A stretch of 20,799 bases of DNA from VAZQ01 sp036498625 (GCA_036498625.1 DASYFD010000195.1:1-20799); one strand, 5' to 3'; counted from the stretch's first letter, positions 1-8,116 are shown. A program made the numbers and translations. The notes: a model not told the origin generated them from the sequence alone.

Positions 1-383
1 GGTTCGGGCGGGCTTGCGTCCTCCTGCCCACGCCCGGGGCCCGGCTCGGGCGCCGCGATAGTGGGAATAGCCCCCTGGCGCAGCTTCCTGGCTTCCTGAT
101 CCAGCTCCAGGCAGGTCAGGACCTCCACATAGGAGGCGGTGCGGTTGTTGGTGGCGAGGCGGATGCAGCGCGCGCGGTCGGCGGCTGCGAACTCGCTCCA
201 TCTCTTGGCGAGCTCGTCGCGGGCGGCTTTCTCGTCCGCCATGCAGATCTGGGTGTCGTCCCTGGCGCTGCGCATCTCGGCGGCGCCCTGCCGGCAGATC
301 GGCTCGAAGTTGAGGTCCGGAACCTTGTCCACGACCGAGATCAACAGCTGGCCACCGACCATCATGGCGGGAAACAGGATCAT
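1..383 (-). CDS. Hypothetical membrane-anchored or exported protein, 3' end cut by window edge
   Basis: The reading frame stays open from an ATG at 383 to the left edge (127 codons and no stop), so the C-terminus is missing. An AAGGTGA ribosome-binding sequence lies eight bases before the ATG. A TTG at 416 in the same frame would add 11 residues but has no such site. Residues 1-20 are hydrophobic (MILFPAMMVGGQLLISVV), like a short signal or anchor segment. After that come four cysteines (CRQG, QICM, RCIR, LTCL) spread through a charged helical region containing DEKAARDELAKRW, then a proline/glycine-rich tail. The even cysteine spacing suggests disulfides in the periplasm. I do not recognise a named family and give no function. 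Neighbours give no help: it is divergent from the esterase gene at 617. Confidence 0.72.
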   Translation of the reverse strand, partial: MILFPAMMVGGQLLISVVDKVPDLNFEPICRQGAAEMRSARDDTQICMADEKAARDELAKRWSEFAAADRARCIRLATNNRTASYVEVLTCLELDQEARKLRQGAIPTIAAPEPGPGRGQEDASPPE

Positions 384-616
384 CGCAGGGTCACCTTGCC
401 GGGAGAAATCGTTCAAGCGCGAGCGGATGCCGGCGTCGATATTACACCACCGGCGAACCGACACACTAGAGCGGGTTTGGCCGCGAGATCATCCCGAATG
501 GCGCTGTCCGGCGCCCGCTGCGATCGAAGCCTGTGGCCCCATAGGCCCTGGCAGGAATCCCGGTCGTGGGCTACGCTCCGCGCCAACAAGGCCATAAACG
601 TGGAAAGGGAGACGGC

Positions 617-1576
617 ATGACCAGCAATCTTGGAAGACGCGGCGTATTGCAGGCAGGCGCAGCGGCGCTCGGCGCGGCGATGATGCCGGGGAGCGTCCTG
701 GCGCGGGCGCAGACAGATGCCGGCCCCAAGGCCGGCTACGAGTTCATGGTCAAGGACCTCGTCTACCAGCGCAACGGCGGCAAGCCGCGGCTGGCGCGGC
801 TTTATCAGCCGAGCGGCAGCGGACCATTCCCGGCGGTGCTGCAGGTCCATGGCGGAGCATGGACCAACAAGAACCGCACCGACGGCCAGAATACCGCGCT
901 CGATCTCGCGGCCGCCGGCATCGTGGTGCTGTCGATCGATTTCCGCAATTCGCCCGAGGCGCCCTACCCGGCCTCCCTGCAGGACATCAATTACGGCATC
1001 CGCTGGCTCAAGGCCCATGCGGGCGAGTTCGGCAGCAGCGCCGACCGGGTCGGCGCCTACGGCACCTCGAGCGGCGGCCACCAGATCCTGCTCGCCGCCA
1101 TCCGTCCCGATGATCCGCGCTATCGGGCACTGCCGCTGGCGGAGGCGCCGGAGATGGACGCCAAGCTCGCTTTCGTGGTCTCGGGCTGGGGCGTGCTCTT
1201 TCCACTCGAGCGCTACAAGCTCGCCAAGGCGGCGAACCGGCCGGACCTCACCGTCAATCACGACACCTTCTTCGGCAACGAGGCGACCCAGCTCGAGGCC
1301 ACGCCCGCTCTCATCATCGAGAGCGGCGAGAAGGTCTACCTGCCGCCTGCCCTGGTGTTCCAGGGCACCAAGGACGAGTGGACCACGGTCGAGCTCGCGC
1401 AGCGCTTCGCCGCCGACTATCGCGGCGCCGGCGGTACCATGGATCTCCAGCTCCTGGAGGGCGAGCGCCACACCTTCGTCAACGAGCATCCGTTCGCGCC
1501 CAACTCGATCAAGGCGGTCGAGGCGTCGATTGCCTTCATCAAGAAGTACGGATCCTCGCGGCAGGCGCAGCGCTGA
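617..1576 (+). CDS. Tat-exported alpha/beta hydrolase (carboxylesterase-like)
   Basis: A 319-residue hydrolase predicted to cleave ester bonds in the periplasm. The N-terminus GRRGVLQAGAAALGAA (residues 6-21) is a twin-arginine signal ending near ARAQ. The alpha/beta-hydrolase signatures are all present: an oxyanion-hole HGGAW at 78-82, a nucleophile elbow GTSSGG at 149-154 (Ser151), a likely acid Asp253 in GTKDEW, and His285 in ERHTF. The early HGG motif and the size fit the BD-FAE/esterase-lipase type rather than haloalkane dehalogenases. I chose the ATG at 617 because an AAAGGGAGA ribosome-binding sequence lies just before it and the Tat signal begins there; a start at 566 would bury the signal. 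The natural substrate is unknown. The permease gene downstream may share its role, but a repeat element separates them. Confidence 0.88.
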   Translation: MTSNLGRRGVLQAGAAALGAAMMPGSVLARAQTDAGPKAGYEFMVKDLVYQRNGGKPRLARLYQPSGSGPFPAVLQVHGGAWTNKNRTDGQNTALDLAAAGIVVLSIDFRNSPEAPYPASLQDINYGIRWLKAHAGEFGSSADRVGAYGTSSGGHQILLAAIRPDDPRYRALPLAEAPEMDAKLAFVVSGWGVLFPLERYKLAKAANRPDLTVNHDTFFGNEATQLEATPALIIESGEKVYLPPALVFQGTKDEWTTVELAQRFAADYRGAGGTMDLQLLEGERHTFVNEHPFAPNSIKAVEASIAFIKKYGSSRQAQR

Positions 1577-1584
1577 AGATTTTT

Positions 1585-1750
1585 ACCTCCCCCTGCAAGG
1601 GGGAGAGCCTGCCCTCGGGCCACGACACCCGAGGATCGGATCGCGAAGCGGGTCGGGTGGGGTCCCGCCTCCCAACAAGCACCGAATATGCCGAAAGGCT
1701 GGACCCCCACCCGGCGCTTTCGCGCCACCCTCCCCCTCTCAGGGGGAGGG
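1585..1750. repeat. Dispersed inverted-repeat element between esterase and permease
   Basis: The gap between two plus-strand genes is almost filled by an imperfect inverted repeat. The left end (1587-1605) is a near-palindrome, CTCCCCCTGCAAGGGGGAG. The right end (1728-1750) is a perfect hairpin, CCCTCCCCCT-ctc-AGGGGGAGGG. Inner arms also pair imperfectly: CGCGAAGCGGGTCGGGTGGGG around 1645-1665 against CCCCACCCGGCGCTTTCGCG around 1705-1724. This style of element is scattered through intergenic regions of Bradyrhizobium-like genomes. It could act as a transcription attenuator or mRNA-stabilising structure between the two genes; that role is inferred. Confidence 0.75.
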
Positions 1751-1787
1751 AATCAGTGCCGGCATCGCCGTCCCCCGAAATGCGACA

Positions 1788-3134
1788 ATGCAAAGAGCAG
1801 CCGTGTCCGATGCCGGTGCAAGGCCCTTCGACAACCAGGATCAGGCAATCGCCCGCAAGGTCGCCTGGCGGCTCGCGCCGCTGTTGATGGCCTGTTACTT
1901 CGTGGCGTTTCTCGACCGCGTGAATGTGAGCTTCGCGGCGCTCGCCATGAACCAGGATCTCGGCTTCGACAGCGCCATCTTCGGGCTGGGTGCCGGCATC
2001 TTCTTCATCGGCTATTTCTTCTTCGAGGTGCCGAGCAACCTGGTGCTGGAGAAGCTCGGGGCGCGGGTGTGGATTGCGCGCATCATGTTCACTTGGGGCC
2101 TGGTCTCGGCCGCAACCGCGCTGGTGTGGAACGAGCCGAGCTTCTATGCGGCGCGCTTCCTGCTCGGCGCCGCCGAGGCCGGTTTCTTTCCCGGCGTGGT
2201 GCTCTACCTCACCTACTGGTTCCCGGCCGCGCACCGGGCCCGGATGGTCGGCCTGTTCATGGCGGCGGTCCCGGTCTCGGGCATCATCGGCTCGCCGCTG
2301 TCCGGGTGGCTCCTGGGCCTCGAGGGTGCGCTCGGGCTCCACGGCTGGCAGTGGCTCTTCATCCTCGAAGGCCTGCCTTCGGTGCTGCTCAGCGTATTGG
2401 TCTGGCGCTATCTCACCGACCGGCCGAGCCAGGCGAACTGGCTAACGGCGGGCGAGCGCGAACGCCTGGAGGCAAACCTCGCACGCGAGCGCGCGCACCG
2501 GGATTCCGTGCGGCGGTATCGGCTCGGCGAGGCCCTCACCAACGGCCGCGTGCTGGCGCTCGCCGTGCTTTATCTCGGCCTCGTCACCGGACTCTATGGG
2601 GTCACGTTCTGGCTGCCGCAGATCGTCACGGGTTTCGGCGGCTTGAGCAATCTCGAGGTCGGCTTCATCGTGGCATTGCCGACGCTCGCCTCGGCCATCG
2701 CGATGGTGGCATGGACGCGCCATTCCGACCGCACCGGGGAGCGGCCGTGGCACGTGGGGTTGCCGGCCTTCGCGGGCTGCCTGGGTCTCATCGCCAGCGG
2801 CTACGTGAGCAATCCGCTGCTCTCGATGATTGCGCTTTCGGTGGCGCTGATCGGCATCTATGCCGCCATCGCCACCTCCTGGACGCTGCCGACCGCATTC
2901 CTGACCGGCACCGCCGCCGCCGGCGGCCTCGCGCTCATCAACTCGATCGGCAATCTCGGCGGGTTCGCCGGTCCCTACTTCACGGGCTGGATCAAGAAGG
3001 CGACCGGCGAATATTCGCTCGCGTTCCTGATCATCGGCATCGGGCTCGCGCTCTCCGGCCTGATCGCGCTCGCGTTGCGCCAGGCGGTGGCCGACGAGCG
3101 TCCGGCCGCGGCGCCCAGCGGGCAGCCGAGCTGA
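1788..3134 (+). CDS. MFS transporter, anion:cation symporter (ACS) type
   Basis: A 448-residue inner-membrane permease with alternating hydrophobic helices along its whole length, consistent with the 12-helix MFS fold. Features typical of the ACS family (phthalate, tartrate and glucarate permeases) are clear: FLDRVNVSFA at 41-50 after helix 1, EVPSNL at 80-85, GARVWIARIM at 91-100, and RFLLGAAEAGFFPG at 123-136. The substrate is therefore probably a small organic anion taken up with protons. The ATG at 1788 is taken because the hydrophilic N-tail followed by helix 1 begins there; its ribosome-binding site is weak, and a GTG shortly after is possible. The same frame is open far upstream, but that part reads through the esterase gene and a repeat and is not protein. 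It may work with the upstream exported esterase, importing the released acid; that is inference. Confidence 0.9.
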   Translation: MQRAAVSDAGARPFDNQDQAIARKVAWRLAPLLMACYFVAFLDRVNVSFAALAMNQDLGFDSAIFGLGAGIFFIGYFFFEVPSNLVLEKLGARVWIARIMFTWGLVSAATALVWNEPSFYAARFLLGAAEAGFFPGVVLYLTYWFPAAHRARMVGLFMAAVPVSGIIGSPLSGWLLGLEGALGLHGWQWLFILEGLPSVLLSVLVWRYLTDRPSQANWLTAGERERLEANLARERAHRDSVRRYRLGEALTNGRVLALAVLYLGLVTGLYGVTFWLPQIVTGFGGLSNLEVGFIVALPTLASAIAMVAWTRHSDRTGERPWHVGLPAFAGCLGLIASGYVSNPLLSMIALSVALIGIYAAIATSWTLPTAFLTGTAAAGGLALINSIGNLGGFAGPYFTGWIKKATGEYSLAFLIIGIGLALSGLIALALRQAVADERPAAAPSGQPS

Positions 3135-3167
3135 TCCACATCAGCTCACCTTCATGCGAAATGGCAA

Positions 3168-3192
3168 TGGCGCGATCGGACTGATCGCGCCA
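3168..3192. terminator. Perfect hairpin between convergent genes
   Basis: TGGCGCGATC (3168-3177), a five-base loop, then the exact complement GATCGCGCCA (3183-3192). It sits 33 bases after the permease stop and 30 bases after the stop of the opposing DUF6600 gene, the usual place for a bidirectional terminator. No T-run follows on either side, so intrinsic termination is likely but not proven. Confidence 0.6.
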
Positions 3193-3222
3193 CGCCGTTG
3201 CAGTATCGGGTCGAGCCGTGGC

Positions 3223-4338
3223 TCAGCGGATGGCGCGGAAGCCAGCCTTTGCGCCCAGGCCGATGGCGTTCACGCGCGGCCCGATGGCGAGGCTCGGGGT
3301 CCACACCGGCATCGTGGCGCCGAGACTGACCGAGTGGCCGAGGCTTACGGCACCGAGATGCGTGCCCTTGCTCGATCCGTCGCCGTTCTGGGTGCCGCGG
3401 TCGCTCTTGCCGCCGTCATCATGCCCGCCGCGGCCCTTGGCGCCACGTCCGGGAACCGACGGGAGATCGATCTTGATCCCGGGGTTGTTGATGATGTGCA
3501 GATCGGGCGGCGTGTCGTTGGAGGTGCGGCCACCCTTGATCGGTGCCGGCGGGTCGAAGTGGATCGGCTCGCGGAACTTGATGTCGCGCGGCGGCGGGTT
3601 GTTGCCTCCGATGGGGGGCGGCGGGTTGTTGCCGCCGGTCGGGGGGCAGATGCGGTCGATGTAGATCGTCACCAGCTTGGTGATGACCTTGACCTTCCAG
3701 TGCGGCACATAAATGATGTCGACCAGAAGCCCGGCCGGCAGATCGAACAGCGTCGTCCAGTTGGTCTCGTAGAAGGCCTGCGAGGCCGACACCGAAACCG
3801 CGTTGCCGCAATCGCCGTTGAGGAACTTCTTGGCTTCCATGAAGATCCAGAGCTTGTCGTTGTTGAACGCGTCCGAGGAGACCAGCTGGTAGTCCTGCTC
3901 CGGGGGCATCGGCGCCCAGCCGATCCACTTGTCGCTCTTGCGCCAGACCACCCAGCCCGGGCTCCAATCCTGGTCCGGAACCCAGAACCAGCCGATCTGC
4001 TCGTCGTGCGACCAACGGCCGTAGTGGTGGACGATCGAGCCCCAGGCGGTGTCGTCGTTGAAGTACCAGCCGTCCTTGGTATAGGTCCACTGGCAGGCCG
4101 GATAGGGATGCCAGCCCGGCGGCGTCACGGTCGGGACCCAGATGTCGCCGTACTTCTCGTGCGTGCCCCACTTGCCGTAATTGGCGAGGATGGACTTGAA
4201 TTCGGCCACGGTGGTGGCCTCGGCATGGGCCTTGGTGATCGCGAACGGCGCGTTGGCGGGCAGAAGCATCATCGCGGGCAAGGCGAGACCGGCGATCAGC
4301 ACGGCCCGCGCCAGGCGTTTGGTCATGGCGGTGGTCAT
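3223..4338 (-). CDS. Exported DUF6600-like tryptophan-rich protein
   Basis: A 371-residue exported protein. Residues 1-39 form a Sec signal ending in AHA. Residues 53-145 carry the repeated aromatic pattern seen in DUF6600 proteins: GKWGTHEKYGDIWVP, PGWHPYPACQWTYTKDGWYF, WGSIVHHYGRWSHDEQIGWFWVP, then WSPGWVVWRK and GWAPMPP. The middle part (about 160-230) is a less distinctive folded region with a lone CG pair. From residue 231 the chain becomes disordered: two GGNNPPP repeats, then a glycine-, lysine- and aspartate-rich tail. DUF6600 proteins occur in envelopes of alpha- and other proteobacteria and have no established function. The ATG at 4338 is supported by AGAGAGGA seven bases upstream; a second ATG four codons in is less well placed. 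It is divergent from the glycosyltransferase block, so a shared envelope role is possible. Confidence 0.85.
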   Translation of the reverse strand: MTTAMTKRLARAVLIAGLALPAMMLLPANAPFAITKAHAEATTVAEFKSILANYGKWGTHEKYGDIWVPTVTPPGWHPYPACQWTYTKDGWYFNDDTAWGSIVHHYGRWSHDEQIGWFWVPDQDWSPGWVVWRKSDKWIGWAPMPPEQDYQLVSSDAFNNDKLWIFMEAKKFLNGDCGNAVSVSASQAFYETNWTTLFDLPAGLLVDIIYVPHWKVKVITKLVTIYIDRICPPTGGNNPPPPIGGNNPPPRDIKFREPIHFDPPAPIKGGRTSNDTPPDLHIINNPGIKIDLPSVPGRGAKGRGGHDDGGKSDRGTQNGDGSSKGTHLGAVSLGHSVSLGATMPVWTPSLAIGPRVNAIGLGAKAGFRAIR

Positions 4339-4618
4339 TGGTTAATCCTCTCTGTCGTGTGCCTGCTGACATCCCGGCTCACCACGAGCCGCAGCATCCC
4401 TTTGTCGGGGCAACACGCGATCGCGTTCGAAAGCTTCACGGACCGCAAAAAATGATTCGCAATGATGTTGCGGCCGGAGATGAAGGCCTGTTCAGATATC
4501 GATGGCGCGGCCGGCGGCATGCGGCAGGCGATCCGATCGGGCGCGCGATGGCGTCACGTTCGGGCAGGATTGCGGCGATGATGTTTCACGGGCCCGTGGC
4601 CGAGATCGGTTTTCAAGC
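4339..4618. promoter_or_regulatory. Divergent intergenic region with a 12-bp palindrome
   Basis: This 280-base gap separates the start of the minus-strand DUF6600 gene from the start of the plus-strand glycosyltransferase block, so it must hold promoters for both directions or for at least the minus gene. It includes a perfect 12-base palindrome, ACGCGATCGCGT, at 4415-4426, which could be a repressor site. I cannot identify convincing -35/-10 pairs. Short frames inside it have no ribosome-binding sites worth calling. Confidence 0.4.
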
Positions 4619-5695
4619 ATGAAGCGGCGCGCCGATTTGAGGATTCTGGAGATCGGCCAGTTCTGCCTGCTCAAGCGGAACTTGCCCGATCAGACCGAGC
4701 TGATTTTCACCGGAACGGGCTTTGCCGACGTCGAGGGCATCGACTATCAAACCTTTACCCCCGCCCTGTTGCCGGACCTGGTGCGAGGCTTGGCGCAGGG
4801 AAGATGGGATTTGGTCTGTTGCTATCCGCCGGCGCGTCCGGTGTGGGACCGCAAGCACGGGTTCGTTGACGCGCTGCGGGGTCTGCGGCGGCACCTGATC
4901 GATTTTCGCACCCTCGGCACCTACCTGCTGCGTGGGCGTGCGGCCCCTCCCCTGGTGATGCTCGACTACAACGACGAGCCGACGATACCGGCCCACATAT
5001 TTCCGCTGCTCGATCGCTGCTGCGTCTACTTCAAGCGCGAGCTCCCGGCGGATCACGCCAAGGCCTTTCTGGACTCTTCGGCGGCACACCGGACGCATCG
5101 GGACGTTATGTCGTCACCCTTGGTGACACGAAACCTGGACAAGCTGCAGCCGGTATCGATCGCCGTGCCGGAGACGACAGTACGGCTGGCGCTGGCGACC
5201 AGACCCGACAAGACGACGGACGTGTTCTTCGCAGGCTCCATCAACTCGACCGTGCGGGCCGCCGGCCTCGCCCAGCTTGAGCTGCTGCGCGCCGCCGGAC
5301 ATGCGGTCGATGTCTGCGAAGGCGGCCTCCCGATGAACGATTACCTGCCGCGCTGCGCGCGCGCCTGGCTGAGCTGGTCGCCGGAAGGCTACGGCTGGGA
5401 TTGCTTCCGCCACTACGAGGCGAGCCTCTGCGGCTCGGTTCCGGTGATGAACCAACCCGGCATATTCCGCTACCGGCCGCTGCTTGAGCATCAGCATGCG
5501 GTTTACTATCCGGTGGAAGGCAACGGGCTGCATGATGCGCTCGCCAACGCGCTCGCCGACAAGCCGGCGCTCGCCGCCATGGCACACGCGGCGCGCGCCC
5601 ACGTTCTTGAGCACCACACCCATGCCCGCGTGGTCGAATATATCCTGGATACCGCGCTCGATCGGCTCAGTCGCGGCCCGGTCACGCGACCATGA
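4619..5695 (+). CDS. Glycosyltransferase, CgeB-like (GT-B fold)
   Basis: A 358-residue cytoplasmic protein. Its C-terminal half matches the glycosyl-transferase 1_2 / CgeB pattern: EGYGWDCFRHYEASLCGSVPVM at 256-277 is the nucleotide-sugar-binding helix-turn, followed by a region of the kind that caps such enzymes (HQHAVYYP, then a helix ending in AHVLEHHTHARVVEYIL). The N-terminal half holds LVMLDYNDEPTI at 112-123, reminiscent of the DYDDA stretch in two other glycosyltransferases of this block. The ATG at 4619 is the first plausible start. Its ribosome-binding site is weak, and upstream in-frame residues are arginine-rich and look non-coding. It opens the polysaccharide block and overlaps the next gene by four bases (ATGA), so the two are co-translated. 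Donor and acceptor sugars are unknown. Confidence 0.8.
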   Translation: MKRRADLRILEIGQFCLLKRNLPDQTELIFTGTGFADVEGIDYQTFTPALLPDLVRGLAQGRWDLVCCYPPARPVWDRKHGFVDALRGLRRHLIDFRTLGTYLLRGRAAPPLVMLDYNDEPTIPAHIFPLLDRCCVYFKRELPADHAKAFLDSSAAHRTHRDVMSSPLVTRNLDKLQPVSIAVPETTVRLALATRPDKTTDVFFAGSINSTVRAAGLAQLELLRAAGHAVDVCEGGLPMNDYLPRCARAWLSWSPEGYGWDCFRHYEASLCGSVPVMNQPGIFRYRPLLEHQHAVYYPVEGNGLHDALANALADKPALAAMAHAARAHVLEHHTHARVVEYILDTALDRLSRGPVTRP

Positions 5696-6867
5696 GCAAC
5701 ACCGACGCGGAATCAAAAGAGCGTCGGTTGCGGATCATGCTCGTCATCGAGCGTTTCGACCCGGCAGCGGGTGGCCTCGAAGCCTGGACCGCCGGTCTGG
5801 CGCGCTATCTGCTCGAGCAAGGCCACGAGGTTCATGTCGCCGCCACGTCCTTCGCGGCGCCGGGTATCGCGGTTGTTCCGCTGCGAATCGCGCGGTCGGA
5901 TTTGCCCTCGGGGCTCGCCCACAACATCGAGCGCGCCTTGGCGGGCGCCGCGGTCGATGTGGTGCACGATGTCGGCTACGGCTGGTCCGCCGATCTGTTC
6001 CAGCCTCAAGTCGGGTCGCGCGTCATCAATCTCGAGCGCGATCTGCGCTCGCGACCGCGCCGCGCCCGTTGGCGGATGTTGGCGTCACCGGCGTTCCGGC
6101 GCTGGCGGCGGGATCTGGCCCTGACCGAACGCCGCCAGCTGACGCTCGCCAAGCGGATCGTCGCCGTATCGGAGACCGTGCGGCGCGATCTGGCGATGCG
6201 CTATGACATTGCGCCGCGCGAGATACTGGTGATCCGCAACGGCATCGATGTGGCGCGCTTCTCGCCCGCGCTGCGCGAGCGTTACCGCGAGGAGGCGCGC
6301 GCCGCGCTCGGCATCGGCCATGAGGTGCTGTTTCTGGCGGCGGCGCACAACTTTCAGCTCAAGGGGCTCGACACCATCCTGAACGCACTCGCCGGATTGG
6401 GACCCGATCACCAGGCGCGGCTGGTGGTGGCCGGCAACGGAGCGATCGCTGAATACAGCGCCAAGGCGCGGCAGCTGGGGGTCGGGCATCGGGTGACGTT
6501 TGCCGGCCAGGTCGATTCAATGCCGCGCCTTTATGCGGCGGCTGACGCCTTCGTGCATCCGACCTTTCACGATGCCTGCAGCCTGGCGACGCTGGAAGCG
6601 CTCGCCTGCGGCCTGCCGGTCATCACCACGCGGGTGAACGGCGCGGCCGACGGGATGCAGAGCGCCCGCGAAGGCTATGTGCTCGAAGCTCCGGGGAACG
6701 CCGAGGCGGTGCGGGCCGCCATGATCGCCCTGATGGCGGCGGAGCAACGCCGCGCCTGCGGTGTGCACGCGCGGCAATTGGCGCTGGCAAACAGCTTCAC
6801 TGCCAACTGCGCCGCGATCGCCGCCGTCTACGCCGACATCGCGGCGGCGCGCCGCAAGACCGGATGA
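5692..6867 (+). CDS. GT4 glycosyltransferase, WaaG/RfaG-like
   Basis: A 391-residue GT-B enzyme. The N-terminal domain has the glycine loop AAGGLEAWTAGLARYL at 25-40; LAKRIVAVSETVRRDL (152-167) and IRNGIDVARFSP (181-192) mark the interdomain region. The C-terminal donor domain has LKGLDTIL, LVVAGNG and HPTFHDACSLATLEALACGLPVITT (289-313). The order and spacing resemble WaaG, the glucosyltransferase that adds the first hexose to the LPS core. In that helix the usual E-x7-E pair appears as D-x7-E (Asp294...Glu302), a conservative change. It starts inside the stop of the previous gene, so translation is probably coupled. It is convergent with the GT9 gene. A role in LPS core or another cell-bound glycan is likely; the exact sugar is not determinable. 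Confidence 0.87.
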   Translation: MSNTDAESKERRLRIMLVIERFDPAAGGLEAWTAGLARYLLEQGHEVHVAATSFAAPGIAVVPLRIARSDLPSGLAHNIERALAGAAVDVVHDVGYGWSADLFQPQVGSRVINLERDLRSRPRRARWRMLASPAFRRWRRDLALTERRQLTLAKRIVAVSETVRRDLAMRYDIAPREILVIRNGIDVARFSPALRERYREEARAALGIGHEVLFLAAAHNFQLKGLDTILNALAGLGPDHQARLVVAGNGAIAEYSAKARQLGVGHRVTFAGQVDSMPRLYAAADAFVHPTFHDACSLATLEALACGLPVITTRVNGAADGMQSAREGYVLEAPGNAEAVRAAMIALMAAEQRRACGVHARQLALANSFTANCAAIAAVYADIAAARRKTG

Positions 6868-6883
6868 GCCGCATCGCGGCGCG

Positions 6884-8113
6884 TCACGATGGTTGCAGCA
6901 GAGCGAGCGCGGCGGCCAGGACACGCGCGGGCTCGACCGCCTCGACACACGGCGCGGATTGGCCGGGCGGAAGCCGGAAGCGGCACCGCCAGCCGCAATC
7001 GAAGCAAGGCATGGGGGCGCTGAGCCCGACCACCACCGGCGCGGTGGTGTCGAAGGCCTGATCCGGCGGATAGGGATGATAGCGGCCCACGATCCCGCCG
7101 CCGACCACGCACACGGACGGAATGCGCAGGGCGGCCGCGATATGCGTGGCGGCGCTATCGTTGGCGACCACCAGACGAGCGCCGGCAATCAGGGCCATGA
7201 ACTCGGATTGGCTGGGCTTTGCGATCGCGCGCGCGCGGCGCGGTTCTTGTGGCGCCCCCCCCTCCGGCGGATCGGCGCCGAGCGGCTCCGCATCGGGCGG
7301 CGGAAATCTGTCATGCGCACCGGCGCAAAACACGATCGGCATATCGGTCCGCTCGGCCAGCGCTCCCGCCAGCCATTCGAAATGCGGGAGCGGCCAGCTC
7401 TTGAGCGGGCTGGACGATCCGACCGCAAATAGCACATAGGGAGGGCCTTGCGGCGACGACGTCGCCAGCAAGAGGCCGGGCGCGCGCGCCACCGGGCCCG
7501 CGGCATCGAGATGACGCATGAACTCGGCATTGCGCTCGAGCTCGTGCAGCAACCCGTCCGCAGCCGGGATCAGCTGTGAGTACCAGCGATCGCCCAGCAG
7601 TCTCGCGAGCGGCGGCATGAACATCGGGGTTCCTACCGAGCCGATGCGGGTCGGCGCTCCGGTCGCCCGCATGAGCGCATCTTCCACCAGCAAGTCACGG
7701 TTGAAGCACGGCTGCACCGCGATCGAGAAATTCCCGCCCCGCAACCGCCGCACCATCGCCAGGCGATACTTCAGGTCGCGGCGCAATCCGACCCGATCGA
7801 CGCTCACGATCTCATCGACGGTCAAGACCGATCGGGCAAAATCCGCCGCCGCCGACGAGCAGACCAGGGTCACCATGTAACGCGAGCCCGGATAGCGGCG
7901 CAGCAGCGCTTCGAGAGTGGGCAACAGCAAGACCAGATCGCCGATGCCGTGGGCCGCAATGATCGCGAGTTTCGGCTTGCTGCCCGGCGACGGCTTCTTC
8001 GGCGCCCGTGCCAACCCCAGGACCAGGCTGTCGGTCGCGAGAAACAGCAGGTCGCGAACGATCCAGAGCACTCGCCGGGCGAGCGATGGCTTGACGGTCC
8101 GCGGCGGGCCCAC
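6884..8113 (-). CDS. GT9 heptosyltransferase-like glycosyltransferase
   Basis: A 409-residue protein with the GT9 layout: AAHGIGDLVLLLPTLEALLRRYPG at 53-76 (acceptor-domain glycine loop), GSSSPLKSWP at 232-241, and VVANDSAATHIAAAL at 315-329, the donor-binding signature. A C-terminal cysteine set C370-x2-C-x3-C-x11-C (PCFDCGWRCRF...PCV) recurs in a GT9 subgroup and may bind metal. An unusual proline/acidic insert lies at 271-296, coded partly by an eight-G run (7255-7262 on the plus strand). The start is a GTG at 8113, one base after the sulfotransferase stop codon plus a short spacer; no ATG occurs before residue 80, and the ribosome-binding site is weak, which suggests coupling to the gene before it. 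GT9 enzymes act at the inner membrane on lipid A-core. Whether this one moves heptose cannot be decided. Confidence 0.85.
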   Translation of the reverse strand: MGPPRTVKPSLARRVLWIVRDLLFLATDSLVLGLARAPKKPSPGSKPKLAIIAAHGIGDLVLLLPTLEALLRRYPGSRYMVTLVCSSAAADFARSVLTVDEIVSVDRVGLRRDLKYRLAMVRRLRGGNFSIAVQPCFNRDLLVEDALMRATGAPTRIGSVGTPMFMPPLARLLGDRWYSQLIPAADGLLHELERNAEFMRHLDAAGPVARAPGLLLATSSPQGPPYVLFAVGSSSPLKSWPLPHFEWLAGALAERTDMPIVFCAGAHDRFPPPDAEPLGADPPEGGAPQEPRRARAIAKPSQSEFMALIAGARLVVANDSAATHIAAALRIPSVCVVGGGIVGRYHPYPPDQAFDTTAPVVVGLSAPMPCFDCGWRCRFRLPPGQSAPCVEAVEPARVLAAALALLQPS

Positions 8114-8116
8114 CGC

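Noticed and set aside
413..1489. Long minus-strand frame of 358 codons opposite the esterase
   Set aside because: It is a mirror of the GC-rich coding strand: composition of Arg, Ala and Gly, no motif and no ribosome-binding site. The plus-strand protein has a full catalytic set.
717..1787. The permease frame is open upstream from 717, giving an apparent 805-residue protein
   Set aside because: The upstream part reads the esterase gene in another frame and then the repeat element. It is rich in Arg, Ser and Pro with no domain, and the MFS fold is complete from 1788.
3154..4455. Plus-strand frame of 433 codons opposite the DUF6600 gene
   Set aside because: It is full of Arg, Val and Asp runs typical of antisense in high-GC DNA. 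The minus strand has a signal peptide, W-rich repeats and a ribosome-binding site.
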